NCBI GenBank assembly: GCA_020631605.1 | Contig: JAHDGZ010000006.1 | Location: forward strand, 1 to 44,125 | From: a bacterium | Lineage (GTDB): Bacteria; Patescibacteriota; Gracilibacteria; Absconditabacterales; Absconditicoccaceae | Length of the DNA stretch: 44,125 nt | Direction of reading: 5' to 3' | Part shown: one piece after another, positions 1-9,513 of the stretch | Layout: every line of letters begins with the position of its first letter | Numbering within the stretch: position 1 is the stretch's first letter | Program-made: the position numbers and the translations under genes | Notes under the pieces: generated by a model | What the model was told of the DNA's origin: nothing | Database searches by the model: none | The model's input: only the letters and a program-made list of their open reading frames with translations

Positions 1-911
1 GTGGTCAAATTGATAAATCATGCTGCATGACGTAGTATCTCTGCTTTCTCTTGATCATCATCTATCCATCAGAGAAAAGTGATCGTCGGCCCGGCAATAT
101 CCTTAAGATACGCCTCATCTGGTCATGAACCCATGATCAAGAGCGGCACGTGAAGTGTATTGAAGAGTTCAATAATACGGTCATACTCTTTAACCAGACG
201 AACTAATCTCCCACTTGCTACTCGATAGGCACGAGGCGTAGCTACTGCAACATCGAAAAACACTTCACTGATACTAGGATATGCTATTACCGAGTCGAGT
301 CAGTAGATATGCGTGGCTTGCTCTGATGTATAAGCACTGTTGGTGTAGACAGTGTTATAGAGTCTCTTTTTTGTGTCTCGATGACGTAGAGGCCTTGATA
401 TACTTTTGAACAAGAAGAGCTTTATTCATGTGAGTTTGTTGATGTATTCATGATAGTGTGAGTGTATATACTGCATAGGTGAGTGAAGATAGAGTATGGT
501 ATCTCAGAGTGCAGTATCTTGTCACGGTTGGACAATATTCTTTGCTATAGCAAAAGATGAAATGATGGTTTTTTGAGGTTTGAGTTGAGTGGCTTTTCTT
601 CTCATCAAACGGACAAGAAGTGGGTAGAAAAACATGAGGTTTCTATAATCAAAGAGCCAACTCAAAAGAGGAAAACGGTGTTTTTGAAAGTAGGAAAACA
701 CAGCAGAGATCCAGTGAGGTAGCGCAGAGATGACAGGATATATCTTATTGTTATGCTCAATAGAGTCTACGGCGCTGATAAGCGTTATGATGTATTTTAC
801 GTCAGAAAAATCTGTCAACAATTCCTTCACAACATTGAATGCTCAGCCGCTCATCAGCCGACAATGCACCAAGAGAGAGTTTGTTTTTGAAGAGGAATTT
901 ACACTTGACAT
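1..911 (-). CDS. GT4-family glycosyltransferase, 3' end outside window
   Basis: Likely transfers a sugar from an activated donor to a cell-surface glycan or lipid. About 303 residues are visible, starting at an ATG just after an in-frame TAA. The motif RLMSGGAFNVVKELL sits near residues 19-33. The donor-binding half carries ASGRLVRLVKEYDRIIELF (about 231-250), then MGSGPDEAYL and FLGWIDD, which match the second Rossmann domain of GT4 enzymes of the WbaZ/mannosyltransferase type. Several of these glycines are TGA codons. The C-terminus with the usual ExxxxxxE motif is cut off by the window edge. The gene is divergent from the secreted protein at 968 with under 60 bases between starts. Acceptor and sugar cannot be told from the sequence. 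Confidence 0.85.
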
Positions 912-967
912 TATTTATGTAATATGTACAAAAATTGGATATATTTTTACTCGTTAGTAGTGTTTTG

Positions 968-2491
968 ATGCAAGCAATCGCAAAACGAATTTGTGCAGTA
1001 CTTTTTATTTTAGGTATGGGAATAGGTCTATCGGTCACTGAAGCCGGTTATACCAATTATAGCTATCCATACAACGCAAACTATTCTAGCTTTCCAGTAG
1101 TTAATTCCAATCCGTATTCTTTTAATAGGGCAGTGTCATCTGATTGTTTGATGCAATGATATTGTGGTAACACAGTCTACATGAATAGAGGATGATACGG
1201 AAACTATTATGACCAGACAAATAGCTACCCAAGACAACACCAATGATTGACGGACAATACGATCAACAATAGCTACAACACTACCAATAATATTGAAATT
1301 GATTATAAGGTAGACAATAGACACTACTATGACTACAAGTACAACTATAATTACAATATCAGCAACTCATACAATCAAACCACAACACAACAAGCACCCA
1401 TAGTAAGACCTCAGCCAATAGTTAAACCTCAAACAGTAGTTACTAAACCAGTCTATCAGATACCACAGCACGTGACACCAACGCCTACATACCAATGTAA
1501 GTCAGGTGAGTCTATGGTATGGTGAAAAAACCAATGTCTTTCAGGACAGTGATCAGTATGCTATCAGCGTCCAGATGGAAAACGATGTACAAAAAAAGGA
1601 ACTGTCGCACCTCCAACTTTCAATTGCCCTTCTACGTACCAGCCAGTATGTGGAGCAAATAGTGCAACGTATTCTAATAGTTGTGTAGCTCAACAAGCAT
1701 GAGTAGCAATTACATGTCAGTGAACATGTCCATGTAACAAACCTACACCAACACCACCTACCTATCAATGTAAGTCAGGTGAATCAATGGTGTGGTGAAA
1801 GAATCAATGCCAGCAGTGATATTGATCAGTATGTTACCAACGTCCAGATGGAAAACGATGTACAAAAAAATGACATACACCACCACCAGAAAACTGTGAA
1901 GAACAACCAGAAGAGGTGTGTACTACACAAGTGAAGTCTAAAAGAGGAGACAAGTATATGTCTACTCTCGGATTGACTATCCCTACATCATTAAGTCATA
2001 TCAAACAATACCGTATCCAATGGTTCAATGGAACGCGAAGTCAGTGGTATACACCAGGAAACAATGATATAGATCGAAAAACTAATTGTGAATGAAATAG
2101 TACACAAACAAACAATTGTGCAAGAAGAGTATGGTCATATTTCGATGATCATACATACGAAGTCAAAACTTGTACTATCAAGTATCCAACAACAAATAAA
2201 TGTACACAGACAACCAACTATTATCATCAACCACAACAACAAAACAACTATGGTTGATACACATCTTCTGCATACACCAACTCATATAGAAACTCAATAA
2301 CACCAACAAACAACGCATATGCTATTCAGAGACATTATGGTCCTACAGCAAGTCCATCAAGTAACGCAGCCTCAGCTTCTCACAATAGCCCATCATGATC
2401 TTCAAATTATGGATGGAATACTGATGCTCACTATACTGCAAACCCAAGAACATATGGATTTGTAGAAGATATCAACAATACCTTTAGATAG
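968..2491 (+). CDS. Secreted Cys-rich protein with Kazal-type inhibitor motif
   Basis: A 507-residue exported protein. The chosen ATG gives a standard signal peptide (MQAIAKR, a hydrophobic stretch, cleavage near VTEA|GY); an in-frame ATG at 935 would add 11 residues. A Tyr/Asn/Gln-rich region follows. Two copies of a Cys-containing cassette starting YQCKSGESMVWGKNQC lie near residues 175-211 and 266-301. Between them, near 219-247, is a Kazal-like pattern: CPSTYQPVCG, then TYSNSC, then AGVAITC. Kazal domains inhibit serine proteases, so the protein could shield the cell from host, prey or its own proteases. The tail is Asn/Gln/Ser/Tyr-rich and low in complexity. A 9-base gap with GGAG separates it from the next gene, so they are probably cotranscribed. 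The Kazal call rests on Cys spacing only. Confidence 0.85.
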
Positions 2492-2500
2492 GAGAGTCAT

Positions 2501-3052
2501 ATGGCAAAGGCAAACAAACCAATGAGTTATCGATCAACTCAATCATATCACAGCAATGATGTATATACATCTATAGCAACAACACTGCGTGATAAGATAG
2601 ATGATACTGCAAACAAAATTGAGGATAAGTATGGTAGGCATAAAAATATCCAAATTATGCTTGGTTTTTTGGACAACCCTCATGGTCGTATGCAATGTGA
2701 GTATGTCAATAGAGACAAAAAGAAACTATCTAAGGAATTACTTGCGGCAGTCAACGATATTCAGTATCATATACAGGTCGAGTTTCATTTGAGACAGGCC
2801 CTGAAAAAGCAAGAAAGAAAACAGGCACATTTTTTCATAGGTCAGTTGGAGACAATAAGTCCCAACTTGTTGCACATAATTTTGACCAAAATTCATGAAA
2901 ATGAACGACCTAAAGAAGATCTTGAGTTACTGTTTGGAAAAGTACATCCTAATGACCGAATAGATGACTGGAGCGTCATTATTCAAGTCGCCTGATACTT
3001 GAGTAGGAGAAGTGCATTGTTTATCGAAGAAGATATTGATTGAGAGGATTAG
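2501..3052 (+). CDS. Hypothetical protein, 183 aa
   Basis: I do not recognise the family. It starts at an ATG 9 bases after the upstream stop with a good GGAG ribosome binding site. It is charged and mostly helical by composition, with no signal peptide or membrane segment and so probably cytoplasmic. A helical stretch near residues 90-120 is rich in Lys, Gln and Arg. Two in-frame TGA codons near the C-terminus (2993 and 3041) are read as Gly and the gene ends at TAG. Its position directly behind the secreted Kazal protein suggests one transcript but gives no function. Confidence 0.7.
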
Positions 3053-3100
3053 AATCGATACAAGTATACACACAAAATTTAACTAATAGGCATATGGTGA

Positions 3101-4444
3101 ATGAGACATATTCAAGACCAGGATAGCAGCCTATGAAGCTCCGAAGATGAATTTAACGTGTTGAATAGGGATGAGGTCGAATCAGTGATAAGTCAGTGAA
3201 GTATTTTGTTTGACTCCTTATCTGATAATGCTCCTTTAGTATATTCACAAAAGAAAGATATAGGAGAAATTATGGGAACAGATATTGCCCATATTAACAA
3301 TGAATGAGTAACATTCATGTTGCACGAAATACAACTTTTTGAGGAACTTGTTACTTATTGGGAGTTGTCATGAAGAGATCAAGAGTGGCTCACACGTTAT
3401 CTTTCTCATTTTTCTGATGAAAAAATGAAATCTATAAAAACTCTTGTTGCAGAGATTTCACATGTGTTTGCTGTGTTGCCAGAAGATATTCAGATCAGTC
3501 CACAATATGATAACCCAAAAGTAAAATCTTTAGTACATGCTATCAAGGACACTAAAGTTTCTCAACTTCTATTGCTTGAGGTAGCCAGAGATTATATTGA
3601 TGCGGAAAGATATAATATCTTAGATCTTTTGAGTATAAAGCCTGTGGCAGATTTGCCTGAACGAGAAGGGAATGTTCGTAAGAGATATGCTAGCTATTCG
3701 CTAAAAAGCATGAAACTATTTGATAGATTTTTCTTCAAACGAAGTCTTACGTGATTTGACCCGGATCGACTGAAAAAAAACACAAGATCTCTGGGTCATC
3801 AAAAACGAAAACAGCTGTTTGCCATTGCCAATGAGCTCAATGAACTCAATGATGATGAAGACTATACCGATAAGATCAACAAGATGTATAATGGTTACAG
3901 ATTGTCTGATCTAGTTGATATGATGTCTCAAGATGAAGGAAATAGATCTGAAGATGAACTATTTGAAGAGTCCAAAGAATCGAAAGCAAATAGATCGGCG
4001 GTGAAAATGGTGCAAGAATTTAAACACCAATATCCATGATTGGATTCAGAATTGTTTATACAGATAAGTGATGAAGTTTCTTCTAGGTTAGCAAACGGAA
4101 AGATGAGTTATGGAGAGGTTAAGTCAGAGATAATACAGGAATACCAGGATGAGTTTGAAGAAATAGAATTTGTCCAAGTAGAAGAAATGATCGGAGCAAT
4201 GTCAGAGTTTGATCATGAAAAAAATGAAGATATGAAACAGCTCGAGAAATTTATTAGCAGTAGGAAAGAACAGCTTTCAAAGATGTCAGAATGACCAATA
4301 CAAGAGCTGATAGAGTATTTGGAAGAGTGTTTTGTGGGAAGTAAGTCAATTGAAGAATTGTCACAACTGATACTAGACAACAAAAGACATGAGCTTATGA
4401 ATCCTTCAGAGGCATTTGATCTTGAGGTTCCAGAAGAGGAGTAA
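3101..4444 (+). CDS. Hypothetical acidic helical protein, 447 aa
   Basis: No family recognised. The reading frame opens after a TAA at 3080-3082 and the ATG at 3101 follows GGTGA. The protein is acidic and helical with no signal peptide or membrane span. Residues about 250-380 are rich in Asp, Glu and Lys and could form coiled coil. The C-terminus is very acidic (ends VPEEE). UGA codons are fewer than in most neighbours. The TAA stop at 4442-4444 directly abuts the stop of gatB on the other strand. It is probably in one operon with the two genes upstream. Confidence 0.75.
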
Positions 4445-5881
4445 TTAGCTAAGTGATGTAGTAAGTTTTTCTAAGATAATTGTATGGGGCACTTGTCCTT
4501 TGGTGTCTCTCATTACCTGTCACATCAAAAATTTGATAGCAGTATCTTTCCCACCTTGATAGTCTGAAACGGCGTCAGGGTTTTTTTGTATGACAGAAGA
4601 AATAATTTCCATAAGTTGTTCCTCAGAGAGTCATGCTTCGTCAAATTTATGTGCAGACACAATAGAGTCAGGATCATCTCCTGTTGCTAACATTTCTTTC
4701 ATAACAATTTTAGCCTGACTATTGGTAATAGCATGAGATTGTATCAGACGCAAAAAGCGTATCATTTTCTCTTGATCAAAAGGAAGTGCATCTATCTCTA
4801 CAAAGTGCTCTTTGCAGTAAGCGGCGATTGGTCCAGCAAGCCATTTCACAATAGATTTGGGTTCAAAATCATGAAGAAGCATAGCATGAAAATAACGGTG
4901 CATGACAGGACTACCTATGAGTACGTTGATATATTCTTTGTGGAAACCAAATGTCTCAACATAAAGCTGAATAAAATCAGCAGGGATGACCAACTCACTA
5001 GTATTCATTGCGTCCAAGATAGTCTCATCCAAAAGCAAAGGAGGCAGATCTGGTTCAGGAAAATAACGATAATCGAGTGCATCTTCTTTGCTTCTCATGA
5101 GTATAGTGGTTCATGATTCAGCATCCCAACGTCTTGTTTGTTGAGTCACAGTATCTCATTGTTGTAAGATCTCTAGTTGTCTGGCATATTCTACGTGAAT
5201 AGCGGCTTTAATATTAGAAAAGGTATTAATATTTTTTATTTCTACTCTTGTTCAATATTCTTTTTGTCCAGTGGGTCTGATAGAGAGATTGACATCGACT
5301 CTCATTTGTCATTTCTCCAAATCTGCATCTCCAATATTGTTGAATCTTGCAATTCTTTGAATTTCTTTCAGGAAGTTAGTTACTTCATCAGCACTACGAA
5401 AATCAGGTTTCGTTACTATCTCAACAAGAGGAGTACACGCACGATTGAAATCTATAAAAGAGTCATCACCATCATGAATAGTTTTGGCAGTGTCAGTTTC
5501 AATTTGTAGGGCATGAATACCTACATTAGTGCTATTACTATAACTTTCATTATAAAAACTTACTGTTCACTCTTTTCCATATGGTTTGTAGAACTGAGTA
5601 ATCTGATAACCCAAAGGGAGATCAGGGTAAAAGTATGATTTTCTATCAAAAAGACTGGGGTTGTTGAAGCTACATTTTAGTGCTCTTCACAGGAGTAGTG
5701 ATTTTTCCACAGCTCATCTTTGTAAAACAGGCAAAGATCAAGGTTGTCAGGTACAGACAGGGCAAATGTTGCTATTGGGCTGCGTTTTGATGAAATCCTG
5801 TAAATTGCGACATGCACAAAAAAGTTTCTTCTCACTATTTATTTTGAGATGTATTTCGAGACCTATAACAAGTTCAAACAT
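4445..5881 (-). CDS. gatB: Asp-tRNA(Asn)/Glu-tRNA(Gln) amidotransferase subunit B
   Basis: Subunit of GatCAB, which converts misacylated Glu-tRNA(Gln) or Asp-tRNA(Asn) to Gln-tRNA(Gln) or Asn-tRNA(Asn). The 478-residue length is normal for GatB. The N-terminus reads [14 protein letters not shown], followed by the Cys motif region CPVCTGQPG. The signature [20 protein letters not shown] lies near residues 262-281. The C-terminal YqeY-like tail has the conserved [13 protein letters not shown] with its Gly encoded by TGA. The start is set by homology; no Shine-Dalgarno is visible. gatA and gatC are not in the window, so the genes are not clustered here. It converges with the 447-residue gene with no gap between stops. 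Confidence 0.95.
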
Positions 5882-6031
5882 TAATCGAATAGATAGAACA
5901 AAAACAGTACCCAAAAAGTGCTTATTTAGAGGAAATTTGCAAGTCTTTCAATGAATTATCCACAGATAAAACGCAATTACATCATATTTAAAACAAAAAG
6001 AGTACAAAAGACTTTTTTGATAAGTGTTTTT

Positions 6032-6060
6032 TTGCTATTACCGCAGTGGTAGAGTATCAT
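6032..6060 (+). promoter_or_regulatory. Possible promoter of PKD membrane protein gene
   Basis: TTGCTA and TATCAT are separated by 17 bases, and the -10 lies 33 bases before the ATG at 6093. It is in the 211-base divergent gap between gatB and the PKD gene. The match is moderate, so this is a suggestion only. Confidence 0.35.
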
Positions 6061-6092
6061 AAGTATATGATTTAGACATATCCTACAACAAG

Positions 6093-8636
6093 ATGCCAAA
6101 AGATCCATTTTTTCAGACTGAAGATCTACAACAAAAATCTCAAACAGCATGAGCAGAAAAAGTAGTAAGCCAGACTCCACAGGAAAAAGTAGTGCCAATT
6201 ACCACAGTTAGTGCTGAGGTGCAAAAATCAACTGAAACAATAGTCAAAAATGTTCAGAATGTAGAAAAGAAGATTATTCCGGAGAGTCAATCATCACCTG
6301 TCATCGAACAAAAAGAAACTTCAATATCCGAAATAGAAGCAACCACAGAAAACAATCCAGAGGAGATCTTAGAGCAAAAACTTAACCAAGTGGAACAAAA
6401 GACACCTCCTATCAAAAAGGTTAATGCACCTCAGAATTCAAATAGACAAAGATCAGGTAGCCGTCTATCATTTAGGTGAGTAATGATTGGTTGTTTGTTA
6501 TTTCTCTTACTGATCGTATGAGGTTTGAGTTTTGTCTTCTACTCAATGTTGGCAGATCCAAGTCAACAACGAACTATTATCCCACGTCAGGCAGCGCAAG
6601 ATCTACTTATCACATTTGCATGGGTATTCTTTGTAGTTATTTTCTTCGTGGGAGTATTCTTCTTCACAGTAAACATCACAAGATTGTTAAGCAAAAAGCG
6701 TAGCAAAAAACTTGTATACTCATTTGGTGCATTCATTTGATTTCTCCTGATGTTGTTGGCAGTGTGATTGGGTATTCCAACAGTAACATCTATATCTCAA
6801 GCTGGGGAAAGCAAGATAGATCGTATCGTTGACCCATATGTATTATTACCAGACGGTGCGACATACGCCGCAAGCGAACCAAGAGTCTTACTTATTGCAC
6901 CTACCAAGATATTCTATCAGCTAAATTCAGATATATACAAATCGAGAGTATTGTTGCCACTAGGTTCACCAGATGTGACATGACTTACTCTGAGTTGTTG
7001 AAACGGACAAGAGATTGGCTATGACTCAGAAACAAATGGATTTGGTTCATGTCTCTATACAGAGAAAAAAATATATCCCGTAACATTGAATCTACAATAT
7101 GTGGATAGACAAACAGGAGAAATCAAACAAGATACAAGAAAATTGGCAGATCTCAGTATGGATGCAAAGATAGATTTTGATATCGTTGATGGTGAATTAA
7201 CTACCAATGATAAGGCGGATGAGGTTCTCCTAGGAGAAGCTCCTGTTAAACTCCGTCTAGATGCTCAGGATATAGTGACAGCTTTCGGTTTGACAAGCAA
7301 TGAGATCAATTGGGATATAGATGGAGATGGAGAATATGAATCATTACAAACAGCAATTATCAAACAACAATTTCTCCGTTCTCAACTTTATACTATCAGA
7401 TATCAGATACCATGACTTTCACCATATGTGTATTCTATCCAAGCGAGAGTCTTGCAGCCAGAAACACCGGTATGTCAGGTAAATATTATACAACAATCAG
7501 ATAGTGTCTATCGTTTTGATGTAAAATTCGTCGAATGAAGCGAAAAGATTAGTCAGTATGCATTTGCTATCAAAGATCTTGCAAATGGTAGTGTGATAGA
7601 TCAGAAAAAAGTAAGATGAAATTCTTTGCAATATGATTTTCTTCAATGAGGAGATTATGCGGTCAAAGCTGCATTTATCACTCAGGATGGTAAGACCTCA
7701 TCTTGTGAGAGTGATGACTTCATGGTAGGAGATGTAGCATACGAAGTAGACTATGATTTGACTATTAAATCACCAACTGACCAAAAGTTTCTTGCTATCA
7801 ATGAGAGTAGAGTAACAGTCTCTGAAGAATGAATTAGTGTCAAAGAGTTACCTACAACATTACGCTTTACTGATATTGAAGTATTTCCTAGAACAACTGA
7901 AACCAGCACAACAATGTTGCTAGATGGTCAAGCTGTTTTAGCAAATGCAGATGGAGGATATGATGTGATTATTGCTACGCAATGAGAACATATGATACAA
8001 ATACAGTCAACTAATCAAGAGAGTGGACAATCAACTATAGTAGAAACTATTGCTGTAGACACAGACTTACAATGAGTGATAGGTAAATTGTTAGTAAGAC
8101 CTGATACGGTAGGAACAGAGCCTTTTGAAGTTGAGTTTGATGCTTCTACAACAAAGATCAATGATCCAGATGATGAAGTTGTCTACTTCACATGGGATTT
8201 TTGAGATGGAGAAGTAAAACAAAATATTAATCAGGCTATCATTAAGCATACCTATTATTTTGATGAAGATAGTGCTGATGGAAGATACAACCCTCAACTG
8301 ACTATCACAACAAAGAAATGACGTGAGTTAGTAGTTGATTTGGATAATCCAATTATAGTGAAAAGATCATTGAGAGACGCTCGTATTTCTATTGATTCTC
8401 ATCCAGGTCAGATTGCCAAAACAGGTGAATTTGTTAAATTTTCACTAACCGCTGATGGTGTACCAAGTCGTGTTACATGGACATTTGGTCCTGATGATAC
8501 ACTAGAGTGTGCTGCAAGAGAATGTACTGAAGCAAGTCGTACCTTTACTGAGGCATGAGAGTACACCATTCAAATCAAAGTAGAGTATGAAGATCATCCA
8601 GATGTCTTAGATGAAGTGGAGCTTATCATACAATAA
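6093..8636 (+). CDS. Membrane-anchored PKD-domain protein, 847 aa
   Basis: Probably an envelope protein with a large exported part. The first 125 residues are hydrophilic, rich in Gln, Glu, Lys and Thr. Three hydrophobic spans follow near residues 129-150, 170-193 and 207-228. The remaining ~600 residues look like beta-rich domains. PKD-like sequence is clear near 669-745 (FEVEFDAST, then VYFTWDFGDGE) and 766-847 (VTWTFGPDD, then FTEAGEYTI). A weaker copy near 400-445 has NWDIDGDGEYE. PKD domains are Ig-like folds common in surface proteins and adhesins. The Gly of WDFGDGE is a TGA codon. The ATG at 6093 is the first after the divergent gap. The stop lies one base from that of the PriA-like gene on the other strand. 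Confidence 0.85.
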
Positions 8637-8637
8637 G

Positions 8638-9351
8638 TTACTTCTGACTAGCATAGAATCAGATGACATCGTTGACATCATATCTTGGATCTTGTCTATT
8701 CTTATATCGCCACTGATGTGGTTGATGAACATGCATATGAGAGAGTTTTTTCCAATCTTTGAATATCCCCGATGAGGTGCACAGTAGAGTAGTTGCTTCT
8801 CAAGATTTTATCTTCCAGTAACAGCTACTACGTTGTTTTTCGGTACGTTTTCAGCTATCAAGTCAGACTCGATTTTTTCCAATCCATTTCCTCCCGTAGA
8901 AATAAAGAGCCCACAGATTGGGAAAGACTATTATAGATTGCTCTCATGTGGTACTATTTTTCTCAATAAGACAATTGTTTTCTGTATCCCAAGTGAGAAG
9001 AGTAGTCGAGGATTTTTTATTTTTCTTTTTCAGTACGTTTTTTCTTTTGAGAAGTTGATCTATATCACTACCAAGCCAAAGAGGAATAATATTCTTGTAT
9101 GAGCTAAAGTATTCTTTGACAAGTAGATGCACCATCTTCATCGCTGCTTGTGAGATAAGCTGCTTCTCTGCTAGATGATAATCTACTGTTCATTCAAGTT
9201 TGTATTCACATCACCAAGCGACAGTCTTTCATAGTACAAGAAAATATTGACCTTGTAGAAGTATACAGTCTCAAGGCTTGGCATTAATTTTTTGTGGATA
9301 GAGAACAACTCTATCATTGCCATAATAGTTGCCAAAGTGGAAGAGATACAC
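8638..9351 (-). CDS. Degenerate PriA-like protein (no intact helicase motifs)
   Basis: 237 residues that align by eye to the first half of primosomal helicase PriA. An N-terminal segment resembles the 3'-DNA-binding domain (YPQKINAKPGD near 22-32). A helical segment follows (HLAEKQLISQAAMKMV). Then comes a degenerate RecA-like domain: SIIVFPNLWAL stands where PriA has a VPEIALT motif. The sequence KSGEATTLLCTSSGIF matches the GEA..VIGTRSALF region, and NRQDPRYDVNDVI matches the PRYHARDVA region. The DEEH box is replaced by HQPH, no Walker A is visible, and the zinc-binding and second RecA domains are absent. The GTG start at 9351 is tentative, with TAG upstream at 9385. It may be a structural or DNA-binding remnant, or a pseudogene. 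Confidence 0.5.
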
Positions 9352-9513
9352 GGAATCATATGCGTTATAAATACAGTGAGAGTACTATTTTTCTTTGCAA
9401 AATCCACCGATATCCCTATACTTATAGATGTATCAAAACAAGGTATTCCTTGCGATGATCGACACACACATGAGACAATTGTATCTCTTTTGTCTACTAA
9501 CCTTATTACAGTA

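Noticed and set aside
968-2491. Many short stop-to-stop frames here and elsewhere, suggesting pseudogenes under the standard code
   Set aside because: All interruptions are TGA, and reading them as Gly restores full-length, family-typical proteins across the window.
4733-5116. A 127-codon plus-strand frame inside gatB
   Set aside because: It is a shadow of gatB on the opposite strand with no family likeness.
9183-9467. A 94-codon minus-strand frame overlapping the PriA-like gene
   Set aside because: It ends in TAG, has no family likeness, and competes with the frame that aligns to PriA.
9259-9513. Upstream extension of the DNA-pump frame back to the TAG at 9256
   Set aside because: It overlaps the PriA-like gene on the other strand, has no good start, and its sequence looks unlike the family N-terminus; left as an uncertain start.
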